64,000 nt of DNA from Bacteroidales bacterium (GCA_017395365.1 JAFPUN010000003.1:310001-374000), one strand, 5' to 3'. Counted from the stretch's first letter, positions 9,544 to 18,435 are shown. Notes: generated by a model not told the origin, from the sequence alone. A program made the numbers and translations.

Positions 9544-10055
9544 ACAAGACAGTATTACAAATCATCCGCTTTGTCGTGCTCGTGCTCTTTCAGGTGCTTG
9601 TCATCAACCATATTCGCCTTGGTGGATATGTCCACCCTTATATCTACCTGACTTTCATTTTGCTGTTGCCTTTCAGCATGCCCAAGTGGCAACTCCTCGT
9701 GTTGGGATTTGTGCTGGGATTGACCATCGACCTGTTTACTGGCACGCCTGGACTCCATGCTGGCGCCACCACGCTTATGGCCTTCAGCCGACCCGGCATC
9801 ATCAAACTTGTTTCGGGCAGCCTGAAGTTCGACAACATCCAAGAACCCAACCTCGGACAACTTGACGGCATGTGGTTTTTGCGCTATGTGCTCTGCCTTG
9901 TGTTCATCCACCACTTCGCGCTGTTCTTCCTCGAGTCGTTTAGCTTCCGCCTCATCGGCCAAGTGCTGCTGCGCATCCTCCTCAGTGTGCCCGTGTCGGT
10001 CTTCCTGATCATGATGATACTTTATATTTTCAAGAGAGACAAAAAAAAGGAATAA
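9540..10055 (+). CDS. mreD: Rod-shape-determining membrane protein MreD
   Basis: 171 residues, almost all hydrophobic, with about five membrane helices (for example VVLVLFQVLVINHI at the start and VPVSVFLIMMILYIF at the end). The family trait GLTIDLFTGTPGLHAGATTLMAF is present around residues 60-82. It completes the MreBCD core and starts inside the mreC stop (ATGA). The usual next genes mrdA (PBP2) and rodA do not follow; a thioredoxin-like lipoprotein gene comes instead, 23 nt later. Confidence 0.92.
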   Translation: MNKTVLQIIRFVVLVLFQVLVINHIRLGGYVHPYIYLTFILLLPFSMPKWQLLVLGFVLGLTIDLFTGTPGLHAGATTLMAFSRPGIIKLVSGSLKFDNIQEPNLGQLDGMWFLRYVLCLVFIHHFALFFLESFSFRLIGQVLLRILLSVPVSVFLIMMILYIFKRDKKKE

Positions 10056-10078
10056 TCTTAATAAACACTTGATTTACA

Positions 10079-11167
10079 ATGAGAAAGTTTTCATTCTTCA
10101 TGCTTGCATTGGCATTCTGCTTGAGTGCATGCAACGAGAAAACACAAGGCTTTAAGGTCGATGTGAGTCTAGCCAACGGCAATGAGAAAACCGTTTACTT
10201 GCAAAAGCTTGTCAACGACTCGATCGTCACCATCGACTCGGCCGTCATCAAGGACGATTTGGCCACCCTAACCGCACCCATCGAAAACCCTCAAATCCTT
10301 TATGCGCTGAAAGTCAAAGGAATGAAAGGTTTTATGCCCTTCTTTGCCGACAACAAGGATGTGACCATCGTGGGTGACTTGTACAACCCTGAAGCCGTTA
10401 CCATTATGGCTTCGGAAACGCAGGCCGAACTGGATGCCTATTATGATCAACTCGCCCAACTACAATCGCAAGTCATGGAGCATTACCAAGCCATGAACAA
10501 GGCCATAGAGACCAGCGACTCCTTGATGATGGATTCGCTCACCCAAGTGGGCACTTCGCTCCTCGACAACATGAACTCCTATCGTGACGAATACATCAAG
10601 CAGCATGCCGACAAGTTCCTGGCTCATTATATCCTCAACGAATCGAAACAAGAATATGAGATTCCTTACTTGAAGGAACTCATGTCGAACTTTACCTCCG
10701 AGTCCATCTATACCGAGAAATTGAACGACTACATCAACAAACAAGAACGCCTTGAAGAAGGTCAGCCTTTCATTGACTTCACGCTGAAATCCAACAATGA
10801 CACTGAAGTCGTCCTGTCTGAAATCATCGCCCAAAACAAGCTCACTTTGGTCGACTTCTGGGCCTCGTGGTGTGGTCCTTGCCGTCACGAAAACCCGGTT
10901 GTAAAAGATGCCTACGAGCAATTCCACAAACTCGGTTTTGATGTCATCGGCGTCAGCGTCGACCAAGACGAAGCCGCTTGGAGGCAAGCCGTCGAGGAAG
11001 ACCAACTCCCATGGACGCAGGTGCGCGACAGCGAAAACAAAGTAAGTGAAGACTACATGATCTACTATATCCCGTCCAACTTCCTCTATGACCAAAACGG
11101 CACGATGGTGGCCAAAGGTCTGCGCGGCGAGGATTTGGCGGCTAAACTGAATGAATTGTTGAAATAA
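10079..11167 (+). CDS. TlpA-type thiol-disulfide oxidoreductase lipoprotein (DUF4369 type), CGPC active site
   Basis: 362 residues. A lipoprotein signal (MRKFSFFMLALAFCLSAC, lipid-accepting Cys18) is followed by a DUF4369-like domain (KVDVSLANGNEKTVYLQKL, about 24-120), an acidic helical linker, and a C-terminal thioredoxin fold (about 230-362) with WASWCGPCRHENP as redox site and YYIPSNFLYDQNG carrying the cis-Pro region. Such proteins reduce or exchange disulfides of periplasmic proteins; the partner here is unknown. It sits 23 nt after mreD and may be read with it. The gene at 11351 is a paralogue. Confidence 0.88.
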   Translation: MRKFSFFMLALAFCLSACNEKTQGFKVDVSLANGNEKTVYLQKLVNDSIVTIDSAVIKDDLATLTAPIENPQILYALKVKGMKGFMPFFADNKDVTIVGDLYNPEAVTIMASETQAELDAYYDQLAQLQSQVMEHYQAMNKAIETSDSLMMDSLTQVGTSLLDNMNSYRDEYIKQHADKFLAHYILNESKQEYEIPYLKELMSNFTSESIYTEKLNDYINKQERLEEGQPFIDFTLKSNNDTEVVLSEIIAQNKLTLVDFWASWCGPCRHENPVVKDAYEQFHKLGFDVIGVSVDQDEAAWRQAVEEDQLPWTQVRDSENKVSEDYMIYYIPSNFLYDQNGTMVAKGLRGEDLAAKLNELLK

Positions 11168-11180
11168 AAAGGGGACAAAA

Positions 11181-11316
11181 GACCTTCAGCCTTAGTCGTC
11201 ATAGCGGGCTTGACCCGCTATCTCCTGAAGAAAAGGGTTTCCCTCCTTTTTCAGGAGATGGCGTTCCGCTTGCGCGGAATGACAGTTCCTCCGCCATGAC
11301 GACTAAAGAAAAGGTC
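11181..11316. repeat. Large hairpin element with GCGGGCTTGACCCGC core
   Basis: Nested inverted repeats fill the gap between the two TlpA-like genes. Outer arms TTAGTCGTCAT (11192-11202) and ATGACGACTAA (11296-11306) pair perfectly, CTCCTGAA pairs with TTCAGGAG further in, and AGCGGGCTTGACCCGCT forms a local hairpin. Related TTGCGGA-TC-TCCGCAA cores occur at 18230-18250 and 25988-26009. Confidence 0.8.
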
Positions 11317-11350
11317 ATAGTACCGCACAATATCGATTAACATCACACTT

Positions 11351-12451
11351 ATGAAAATAAAGAATTCTCTTTTAGGCTTGGTTTGTGTTGGGCTTTTCGC
11401 CTGCACGTCAACCCCAAAGACAGCGACTTTTAAGGTCAACGTGAACCTTGCCAATGCCGATGGGCAAATGGTATATCTGCAAAAAGACGGTCAAGTCATC
11501 GACTCGGCCACCATCACCAACTGGGAAGCTGCATTTGACGCGCCTGTAGGCGAGGGCACTGAGACCTATGGCCTTATGCTGAAAAACTGGCGGAGGGCAT
11601 TCCCCTTTTTCACCAACAACAACGATGTGACCCTTGAAGGCGATGCGCAAAACCCCAATTCCATCTTGGTGAAAGGTTCGGAAACACACGACCGCCTTAC
11701 TGCCTTCACAGAGGGCTTCGATGAATATGACCTTCAAATGGACTCGCTCGGCCAACTGCTTCAAGAAGCCAAGGCCGCAGAAAACCAAAAAGAGGTCGCA
11801 CGACTCCAACATGAACTCGATGATATGTCGGAACTGCAGAAGATGTACTGCTTCGACTATGTCTGGGAGAACCCGGCCGACCCCGTGGCGCACTATGTGC
11901 TTTATCGTTATAAATGGGCTTTCAGTCCCTGTGAGATGCGCACGATGATTGACAACATACGAAATGCTGACAGTGCATCTGAAACCTATAACTTGACCAT
12001 GGCGGAGGAATATGTCGAAAAGCAAGAGCGTGTGCAAGCGGGACAGTCCATCATCGACTTCACCCAAAACGACCCTGACGGCAATCCTGTGACCCTCTCT
12101 GAACTCGCCCAAGGCAAACTCTTGCTCGTCGACTTCTGGGCCTCGTGGTGTCCCGATTGCCGCAAAGAGAACCCCAATGTGGTGGCTGCCTATCAGAAAT
12201 ATCACGAACAAGGCTTCGATGTGCTTGGCGTGTCGTTCGACACCAACAAGGAAGCCTGGCTCGCCGCCATCGAAAAAGACGGCCTCACATGGCCCCAAGT
12301 CTCTGACCTGCAAGGCTGGAACAACGCTGCTGGTGCCTTGTATGCCATCTCCTTCATCCCGCAGAATGCCCTCATCAAGGACGGCAAGATCGTCGCCCGC
12401 AACCTGGAAGGCGCGGAGTTGATGGAGGAAGTTGAACGGCAGTTGAAGTAA
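11351..12451 (+). CDS. TlpA-type thiol-disulfide oxidoreductase lipoprotein, CPDC active site
   Basis: 366 residues, same plan as the gene at 10079: lipoprotein signal (LGLVCVGLFAC), DUF4369-like N-terminal domain (KVNVNLANADGQMVYLQKD), helical linker, and a thioredoxin domain with WASWCPDCRKENP. The redox pair is CPDC where the paralogue has CGPC, which should change the redox potential or partner choice (inference). Other equivalents are conserved, including the linker end VEKQERVQAGQSIIDFT. A hairpin terminator begins at its last bases. A tandem duplication followed by divergence is the simplest history. Confidence 0.88.
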   Translation: MKIKNSLLGLVCVGLFACTSTPKTATFKVNVNLANADGQMVYLQKDGQVIDSATITNWEAAFDAPVGEGTETYGLMLKNWRRAFPFFTNNNDVTLEGDAQNPNSILVKGSETHDRLTAFTEGFDEYDLQMDSLGQLLQEAKAAENQKEVARLQHELDDMSELQKMYCFDYVWENPADPVAHYVLYRYKWAFSPCEMRTMIDNIRNADSASETYNLTMAEEYVEKQERVQAGQSIIDFTQNDPDGNPVTLSELAQGKLLLVDFWASWCPDCRKENPNVVAAYQKYHEQGFDVLGVSFDTNKEAWLAAIEKDGLTWPQVSDLQGWNNAAGALYAISFIPQNALIKDGKIVARNLEGAELMEEVERQLK

Positions 12452-12484
12452 GAGATTCCCCTTCGCTTCGCTCGGGGAATCTCT
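12451..12484. terminator. Bidirectional hairpin between converging genes
   Basis: AGAGATTCCCC (12451-12461) pairs perfectly with GGGGAATCTCT (12474-12484) across a 12-nt loop. It covers the ends of both converging genes and probably ends transcription from both sides. Its arms resemble the TTGAG-TTCCC-GGGAA element at 46593-46726. Confidence 0.75.
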
Positions 12485-13883
12485 ATTCCTTTACGATTCT
12501 CTCCAAAAAAGTATTACCTTCCTTGTCGGCAATGCGCAGCAGGTACACACCTTCGGGCAGACCTTCTACGCTGATCTTGTTAGTATTGGTAAAAGACTTA
12601 ACCTTTACGCCGAGAACATTGTAAACCTGGATTTCGGCGACATCCCTTCCTTCGATGTTCACCATGTCTTTGACGGGATTTGGGAAGACCGCCAGTTGTT
12701 GCCCTCCATTGTCATTGACGGAGAGGTCGGTTTTGACCAAAATCGGGAATCCGTCGTTGACGTTGTTCACGTCAAATCCCCAAACGGCTTTGCCTTGGTT
12801 GAGCGTATCCACAAAGGCCTCCTCGCGCATTTCCTCTGCGCTTTTCGGGGTGCCATACTCGTTGCCTGAACAAACATTGAGGTAGTAACAATTCTCGAAG
12901 GTCGTTGTCTCGGGTTGACTAGTGAATCCGATCAAACAGCCAACATGATGGTTCCCTGTAATTTCACCAACACTATAACTATTTTTGGCATTAAAATGCC
13001 ATGATGAAACAGCGAGCAATCCACCCGCTGCAGGATAATAGGGTGAAGATTCTCCCATGGCTGATACATCGCCCGTATTGTAGCAGTTCTCAATGATTGC
13101 ATTATTGGATCCACCAAGGATACCTCCTCCACACCGACTTGCTATAATATTGCCTTGGTTGAAACACTCTATAATTACGGCTCTTGATTGTGTTGCACCT
13201 ACAATCCCTCCCACATTCGAACCCGAAAGAAGTCCAAAATTTGAACAATTACAGACTTTCGGGTGTCCTCCGCCGACGATGCCTCCAACAACATCGCCTT
13301 CAATATCTGCACCGTTTCTGCAATAGGACACGATCAACATCGATCCATATCCAACAATACCACCACAATTATTCCCTTTTATGTAACCATTGCGTACATA
13401 CACATTCTCAATTACCACAGTGTCTCCCTCAACCCAAGAACCAGCACGACCAAACAAACCCGCATAATCAAGTTCGTTGTCAACATACAAATTAGAAATG
13501 ACATGGCCGCCACCATCAAAATGACCCATGAACATTGAGCGAGGAGCAAAGCCCGTACTATTTAGGTTTCCTCTGTCGCAACCATCCTCATCAAATCCTC
13601 GATCACACAAACCAATGGGTATCCATGGCTGGTCTTCACTGCCATTTAGGTCAATATCGGTGGTAAGACGAAAACACAGGCCTTGCGTATCGAAATCCTT
13701 ATTGACCATGTAGGACAGGAACGCCAGTTGCGCTGCCGTCTCAATCAGATAGGGGTCGCCTTCCGTACCGCTTCCTCTTGTCCATAGTTCTCTGCTGCCG
13801 TCCCATACGCTGGGCTGGGCTTCGACCACGATGCCCGCCAAAAGAAGCATCATTATGATATAGAATCTTTTCATCTTATTCAT
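12483..13883 (-). CDS. GLUG-repeat secreted protein with T9SS type A sorting domain
   Basis: 466 residues from the chosen ATG at 13883 (MNKMKRFYIIMMLLLAGIVVEAQ). In-frame ATGs at 13901 and 13874 are equally possible; one at 13916 would overlap the upstream stop. After the signal peptide comes YLIETAAQLAFLSYMVN, an entry motif of GLUG proteins, then about five GLUG-like repeats (GGIVGYGS, GGIVGGGH, GGIVGATQ, GGGILGGS, YPAAGGLLAV) that should form a right-handed beta solenoid, as in surface adhesins. The C-terminus is a type A sorting domain (LAVFPNPVKDMVNIEG ... GVYLLRIADKEGNTFLERIVKE). It follows the gene at 13906 by about 20 nt and is probably co-transcribed with it. Confidence 0.88.
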   Translation of the reverse strand: MNKMKRFYIIMMLLLAGIVVEAQPSVWDGSRELWTRGSGTEGDPYLIETAAQLAFLSYMVNKDFDTQGLCFRLTTDIDLNGSEDQPWIPIGLCDRGFDEDGCDRGNLNSTGFAPRSMFMGHFDGGGHVISNLYVDNELDYAGLFGRAGSWVEGDTVVIENVYVRNGYIKGNNCGGIVGYGSMLIVSYCRNGADIEGDVVGGIVGGGHPKVCNCSNFGLLSGSNVGGIVGATQSRAVIIECFNQGNIIASRCGGGILGGSNNAIIENCYNTGDVSAMGESSPYYPAAGGLLAVSSWHFNAKNSYSVGEITGNHHVGCLIGFTSQPETTTFENCYYLNVCSGNEYGTPKSAEEMREEAFVDTLNQGKAVWGFDVNNVNDGFPILVKTDLSVNDNGGQQLAVFPNPVKDMVNIEGRDVAEIQVYNVLGVKVKSFTNTNKISVEGLPEGVYLLRIADKEGNTFLERIVKE

Positions 13884-13905
13884 TGTTAAATAGTTAGACA
13901 TTCTA

Positions 13906-15450
13906 TTATTTTCCAAAGTTGTTGTTGAACAAGTCCCTGATATGGTCGATGATGGCGCCTTTGCGCTCCATTGCCGACTGGCTGTCGTTTTTCCATACGG
14001 TAATCATCGCACAATCCAATTCCTGCATACTCCCACTGGCGAATTTGAAGGGTCCTATCGTAGCAAGACCTCTTCTGTCGTAAGGATGGTTTTCGTTTTG
14101 CTCTTCGGTCCAGTATTTATCTTCCGTGTTAAATCCATCGTTGGGAGCGATGCCGTTGGTGCCGAAGTTGCATGGGTCGCTGTCGCCAGGATAGGCAAAA
14201 TTGCACTCGGGACCCACCATCTGCGCTCCACCGAAGCCGTTGCCACCATACTGCATGTGGTTGCCATTTTTCCATATACAACGCAAATAATTGTATTGGT
14301 CTAGAGCACTATCGGGTTCTCCAGACGCATTATAATTGTTTTTATAGATGAACCCACACAGACCCAACCGTTCGTCATCGACAATACCGTTGCCGAAATT
14401 GTATCCATTGTAAGCATATTTATCCAAAGGATGTGCTTCATCGAACAAGGCTTCGCAATCTCCTTCGAAAGCAGGATTATCGCGCCCATCCGCCTCCATA
14501 TAAGGACCCGCCAACACCGCGCAGACCTGAACGGGCGGGTTATCGCCGTAGGCCCACGGCTGTCCTTGGCCATCGACAGGCGTACCATTGTACCCAAAAC
14601 ACGAACCACGCTGTACGTCACAACCGACATAGTCGTCCCAACCGTAACCGATGTCCCAGTCATTCCAAATCCCAAGATACACTTCATGATAATCCGAAGA
14701 AGAACGGTTGTAGATTTTGTAATTGAAAAAAACCGTGTTGTTGACAGCCTCGTCATCAGGCGCATCAAAGGCATAGACCATGGTTTGGACTTCGAGGCCC
14801 AGTGACGGGCCACCCGACTCGGTATGCCTGGTATAGTTGTCATTGAAGATGAAAAACAAGCATTGGTCGCCTTTGATATCGGGATAGTCGCCGTCGGCAG
14901 GATTGTAATGTCCGTCGCCGTTGACGTCGACAAATGGCGCCAAGTACTCGGCATAACCCTCCTCGCCATGCGCCGGCCATGTCAGGATGTCTTCGGGGAT
15001 GACATAACTGCCGTTGTCATGATTGGCGATGAATTGTTCTATTTCAGCGCGAGTCAAATTCCAAACTCGATGAAACTTCAAGGAAGTCATCAGATCCGTT
15101 GTACCCTCCATGGGTTTGAGCGGCCCTGACCAATAATCCATTCCAACCTGGCCGTATTGGAAAGCGGCAACATGAAGGCTGTCGTCCGTATCCAAGCCTC
15201 CAAACCACAACGCCAGTTGGAAAACCGTTTCTTTGCCACTGCCTTGTGGCACTTCCCAAGTAGGACAATCGCCATGATTTTGTTGCCATTCCTCGTAATA
15301 GGTGCCTTGTTGAGGAACGAAACACGTACCATTCCCAAGGATGGTGGCCCTCACATTATTGGTCTCGATATGCGAGATGGGAGGATATTGTGCCAAAGAG
15401 GCCAGATAGGTCGCGCACAATACAAATAACAGAAGCATTTTCTTTTTCAT
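13906..15450 (-). CDS. Large secreted protein, Bacteroidota-specific, unknown function
   Basis: 514 residues with a signal peptide (MKKKMLLLFVLCATYLASLAQ). The mature part is rich in Asp, Tyr, Trp and Gly. It contains a calcium-binding-like DVNGDGHYNPADGDYPDIKGDQ stretch (about 175-195), FFNYKIYNRSSSDYHEVYLGIWNDWDIG and several cysteines. These features are typical of large T9SS-associated cell-surface proteins, yet no sorting domain is present: it ends FNNNFGK. The next gene, about 20 nt downstream, does have one, so the two may work as a pair. A strong promoter with a double CCGCACC repeat lies upstream. I cannot assign a function. Confidence 0.8.
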   Translation of the reverse strand: MKKKMLLLFVLCATYLASLAQYPPISHIETNNVRATILGNGTCFVPQQGTYYEEWQQNHGDCPTWEVPQGSGKETVFQLALWFGGLDTDDSLHVAAFQYGQVGMDYWSGPLKPMEGTTDLMTSLKFHRVWNLTRAEIEQFIANHDNGSYVIPEDILTWPAHGEEGYAEYLAPFVDVNGDGHYNPADGDYPDIKGDQCLFFIFNDNYTRHTESGGPSLGLEVQTMVYAFDAPDDEAVNNTVFFNYKIYNRSSSDYHEVYLGIWNDWDIGYGWDDYVGCDVQRGSCFGYNGTPVDGQGQPWAYGDNPPVQVCAVLAGPYMEADGRDNPAFEGDCEALFDEAHPLDKYAYNGYNFGNGIVDDERLGLCGFIYKNNYNASGEPDSALDQYNYLRCIWKNGNHMQYGGNGFGGAQMVGPECNFAYPGDSDPCNFGTNGIAPNDGFNTEDKYWTEEQNENHPYDRRGLATIGPFKFASGSMQELDCAMITVWKNDSQSAMERKGAIIDHIRDLFNNNFGK

Positions 15451-15493
15451 AGCAGTAGCGTTTAAATGAATACTGTTTGTCGTTTTTCATGGG

Positions 15494-15556
15494 CAAAACT
15501 ACAAACAGAGCCTACCGCTGTCAAGAAAATGATGGTGCGGATAGGTGCGGATTTTT
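15494..15556 (-). promoter_or_regulatory. Promoter with double CCGCACC operator, for the operon starting at 15450
   Basis: Read on the minus strand: two adjacent 10-bp units (plus-strand GGTGCGGATA at 15534-15543 and GGTGCGGATT at 15544-15553), then TTTTCTTGACA containing the -33 TTG, a 20-nt spacer, and the -7 box TAGTTTTG (plus 15494-15501). Close matches with the same order and orientation lie upstream of the genes starting at 17311 and 35938. Confidence 0.75.
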
Positions 15557-15571
15557 ATATTGAAATGGAAA

Positions 15572-17311
15572 TCAATGCTTTGCGTCTAATTTGGCAAAGT
15601 CACGCAAAGTGGTTGACAGTGGTTCGTCGCTACCAAAAATGCCTTTCAACTTGCGGCTGCGCTCGCAAACGGTGTTGAAAGCGCGCTGCATCAGGGCGGC
15701 CATATCGGCCTCCTCCACGCCCAAGAGATAGAGACAGCAATAGTCGATGTCGCCCTTGGTCAGCGAAGGGAAGTCTTGTTTGAGGCGCGTGGTGAATTGC
15801 CCAAAGTGGACATCGGCAGCCTCGCGCAAGGCCATCAACTGCTCCTTGTTGAGCGCATAGTCCTTATACACCCTATAGTCCATCTTCGACTTGAACTGTC
15901 CCTCGTTCACCCGCTCCATAATCAGGCGGCAGATGGGTTCCTCGGCAAACGAGGCGGCCTCCACCCGTTTCTTCATCGCCGAGAGGGCCTCGCCCTGCTC
16001 CTGCAACTGCCCCGAAAGGACCTGTTTCTCGGCCTCGGTGCGCTGGTGTCGCCTCCGATAGAGCAGCAACCAAACCGCGAGTACCACGAGCAAGGCCAAC
16101 AGTGGAAAAATGATTCTCATCACCCGCCCTTGGGTTTGCCTCGCCTCCTGCAGTCGGGTGTTTTCCTGCTTCTGCTGCAGATATTCTTGAAACAGACTCG
16201 TGAAACGCCACTCGTCGGCCTTGGTGCCAAATTCGGGTGGCGTGTTTTGGGTCACAAAACGGGCATACTCGCCAGCCTTGTCCGACTCGCCACGGTCCTC
16301 GTAGATCTCGCGCAGATAGTCGGCACTCTGCGTTTGGAGAAAGAGGCTCGGCGTCTCATTGAAGACCCTATTCAGATAGACAATAGATGAATCGAACTGA
16401 TTGTCAAGTTTATAGACATAACCGATACCCAAAAAGCGGTCGTACATCTCAAACTCATTGCCTGCCCAGGCGATACGCTTGAGCGCGTCAACGGAAGCCT
16501 GTCCGTTGTGCGCCACATGATAGGACGACAATGCTTTGCGGTTGATGACATTCCTGTAAAGTACCCCAGTGGTGTCGTTCATGCAGGCCAGCGACTGGTC
16601 GTAATAATACAAGGCACTGTCGAACTGCTCCGACTTCTCGTATTCGTAGCCCAAGAAAAACAGGGTGTTAGCCAAACTCGAAGGCGGATTAAACGCTTTC
16701 TGCTTGTAATTCAGCACATTCTTGTAGAAATAAATGGTCGGCTCGATGAGGAACTTGTCGGAATAGACATTGGCCAAGCGGGCAAAAATCAAAGCCGTAA
16801 AACTGGCCTTGTGTCCCACCAACTGCTCTTCGTTGAATTGCTGTTCCATGATTCCCAAGGCCTTATAGTATTCTTGGCACGCCATCATGGTGAGCGAATC
16901 ATCGGTAAAGATGATGCCATCGTTGAGACAGATGGCATTCATGTAATGGGAGCGGGCGGAAAGGAAAGCCATATCCTTGTCGTTGGGATAAACGGAGGAT
17001 ACGCTGTCGAAATAAGTCAAAGCCTTCTCTACCTCATCACAATAGGCCACCTCGCGACGCACCTTGAAGCAAGCCTCCGAAAGCATCAAACCCGAGTATT
17101 CAACACTGGGCGACCAAGTGGGATTGATTTTTTCATAAAACCATTCAAGATACCGCAAGGCACTATCTGGATCGTGCTGCAAAAGAGTGTCAACTGCTAC
17201 CACACGGGGAGCGCTGTTCTCCTGCCAACTGATTTCCGACTCCAGGGTTCTCGAACACGAGGCTCCAAGAACTATCAACAACAAGCCGACTAAAATGCAC
17301 GTCATTTTCAT
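15572..17311 (-). CDS. TPR-transmembrane-HTH regulator
   Basis: 579 residues. The N-terminus is a lipoprotein-like signal (LLLIVLGASC). About 350 residues of helical repeats with TPR character follow (PDSALRYLEWFYEK, KALGIMEQQF, SEQFDSALYYYDQSLACM, NQFDSSIVYLNRVF). A membrane helix lies near residues 395-417 (IIFPLLALLVVLAVWLLLY), then a short coiled coil. The C-terminal domain, FPSLTKGDIDYCCLYLLGVEEADMAAL... with QRAFNTVCERSRKLKGIFG, resembles the HTH ends of Bacteroidota TPR regulators. It probably senses a periplasmic signal and acts on DNA at the membrane (inference). Its own promoter carries the CCGCACC pair found in front of its neighbour, which suggests autoregulation. Confidence 0.85.
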   Translation of the reverse strand: MKMTCILVGLLLIVLGASCSRTLESEISWQENSAPRVVAVDTLLQHDPDSALRYLEWFYEKINPTWSPSVEYSGLMLSEACFKVRREVAYCDEVEKALTYFDSVSSVYPNDKDMAFLSARSHYMNAICLNDGIIFTDDSLTMMACQEYYKALGIMEQQFNEEQLVGHKASFTALIFARLANVYSDKFLIEPTIYFYKNVLNYKQKAFNPPSSLANTLFFLGYEYEKSEQFDSALYYYDQSLACMNDTTGVLYRNVINRKALSSYHVAHNGQASVDALKRIAWAGNEFEMYDRFLGIGYVYKLDNQFDSSIVYLNRVFNETPSLFLQTQSADYLREIYEDRGESDKAGEYARFVTQNTPPEFGTKADEWRFTSLFQEYLQQKQENTRLQEARQTQGRVMRIIFPLLALLVVLAVWLLLYRRRHQRTEAEKQVLSGQLQEQGEALSAMKKRVEAASFAEEPICRLIMERVNEGQFKSKMDYRVYKDYALNKEQLMALREAADVHFGQFTTRLKQDFPSLTKGDIDYCCLYLLGVEEADMAALMQRAFNTVCERSRKLKGIFGSDEPLSTTLRDFAKLDAKH

Positions 17312-17316
17312 AGGAA

Positions 17317-17389
17317 CAAAAGTAAGAAATTATTCCCCACAATGGCAACACTTGTCAAGAAAACGATGGTGCGGATTGGTGCGGATTTT
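17317..17389 (-). promoter_or_regulatory. Promoter with double CCGCACC operator, upstream of the TPR/HTH regulator
   Basis: Plus-strand GGTGCGGATT occurs twice in tandem (17368-17377, 17378-17387), followed on the minus strand by TTTTCTTGACA. The -7 box TACTTTTG (plus 17317-17324) has a TTG 21 nt before it, and its last base is only 5 nt from the start codon, so the mRNA would be almost leaderless. It shares 31 of about 36 bases with the copy at 15519-15556. Confidence 0.7.
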
Positions 17390-17414
17390 TTATGTGTAAT
17401 TAGGAATCAACAAG

Positions 17415-18164
17415 TTACAATGTGTTTCGATGGGCTGCCCAAGCCACAAACGGCGGGTTAGGATATTCTTTTTTACTATATTCCAAAGGTTGTCCGTCGC
17501 TGATGCGCAGCACCTTGCCGCCTGCGGCGCGGAGGATGGCATCGGCAGCGGCGGTGTCCCATTCCTTGGTCTTGCTATAGCAGACATAGACATCGGCGCT
17601 GCCTTCGGCCAGACGGGCGAATTTCAGGCTACTGCCCTGCGTGTCGATGACGAGGTCGGGATGGGCAGGGCGCAATACCTTATTAATATATGCATCCACC
17701 TCGGACGTGCGGTGGGAACGGCTGACCAATACGGTATAGGGACGCACCGCGAGCGTCCGCTTGTAACCATGCGGACACACGCAGTGTGTCCCTACGGCAT
17801 ACCATAATTGATTGGTCACAGGCGTATAAATCACGCCCAATACGGGTTGTTTGTCGTCAATCAATGCGATGTTGACCGTAAATTCGCCGTTGCGGTTCAC
17901 AAACTCGACGGTGCCGTCCAAAGGGTCAACGAGCCAATACCGTTTGTACTGTGAACGATCGGGGGGCAGGTCCTCCTCGCTTACAAAAGGTAGTCCAGTC
18001 GGTTTCAAGATTTCCTTGATGATATTGCTGGCGCGAAGGTCGGCCTGAGTGACGGGCGAATCATCCTCCTTGGTATAGACCTCGAAAGGCTGGGCATACA
18101 CTTCCATGATGGCCTTTCCGGCTTCGAGGGCAGCGTATTTGGCTAATTCTAGTAGTTGTTCCAT
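17415..18164 (-). CDS. cysQ: 3'(2'),5'-bisphosphate nucleotidase CysQ
   Basis: 249 residues. A Mg-dependent phosphatase that clears 3'-phosphoadenosine 5'-phosphate left by sulfate activation. The inositol-monophosphatase fold motifs are present: EDDSPVTQAD, the metal-binding VSEED, YWLVDPLDGTVEFVNRNGEFTVNIALI (positions about 95-120) and the C-terminal KTKEWDTAAADAIL...AGG. The ATG at 18164 begins MEQLLELAKYAALEAGKAIM, the family N-terminus; the in-frame ATG at 18197 would translate a flanking repeat. The loop AVGTHCVCPHGYKRTLAVRPY is encoded by a palindromic repeat element (17737-17794) inside the gene, so this loop may be lineage-specific. Confidence 0.93.
   Translation of the reverse strand: MEQLLELAKYAALEAGKAIMEVYAQPFEVYTKEDDSPVTQADLRASNIIKEILKPTGLPFVSEEDLPPDRSQYKRYWLVDPLDGTVEFVNRNGEFTVNIALIDDKQPVLGVIYTPVTNQLWYAVGTHCVCPHGYKRTLAVRPYTVLVSRSHRTSEVDAYINKVLRPAHPDLVIDTQGSSLKFARLAEGSADVYVCYSKTKEWDTAAADAILRAAGGKVLRISDGQPLEYSKKEYPNPPFVAWAAHRNTL
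17737..17794. repeat. REPIN-like double hairpin inside cysQ
   Basis: Outer arms TAGGGAC (17737-17743) and GTCCCTA (17788-17794) enclose a hairpin GGACGC/GCGTCC (17740-17758), a central GTCCGC/GCGGAC pair across TTGTAACCAT, and a hairpin GGACACAC/GTGTGTCC (17773-17791). The gene is read straight through it. The element at 33082-33148 has the same plan and the same CCGCTTGT...ATGCGG centre. Confidence 0.85.
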
Positions 18165-18185
18165 AGTGCAAAGATAGTTTTTTTT

Positions 18186-18301
18186 GCTTCTGGCCACTGG
18201 CTACTGGCAGAATTCCCCTGGCTTTAGGAGATTGCGGATCGAGTCCGCAATGACGCCTTGGGGAAGGGATTGCCAGAAGCCAGAGGCTAAAAGCCAGAAG
18301 C
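18186..18301. repeat. Nested inverted repeat: TTCTGGC units around a TTGCGGA hairpin
   Basis: The left arm GCTTCTGGCCACTGGCTACT (18186 on) and right arm (to 18301) are built from 7-nt CTGGC/GCCAG units in opposite order. Inside lies TTGCGGATCGAGTCCGCAA (18232-18250), a core shared with 25988-26009. The same TTCTGGC family recurs at 22089-22163. It fills most of the cysQ-topA gap. Confidence 0.8.
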
Positions 18302-18435
18302 ATATTTATAATACTGTAAATCAATGATATAAGAAAAATTTTATAAAAAAATTGGCTTTGTCACCTTTTATTCCACTAATTTTGCACGCGAAAATCGGGG
18401 GTTGAAACCTCCTCCAAAATGGAATAATTGAGACT

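Noticed and set aside
15519..17389. Reading the GGTGCGG repeats at both ends of the TPR regulator gene as target-site or transposon ends
   Set aside because: They are direct, not inverted, they have promoter elements at fixed distances, and a third copy lies 20 kb away with the same relation to its own gene. Promoter elements explain them better.
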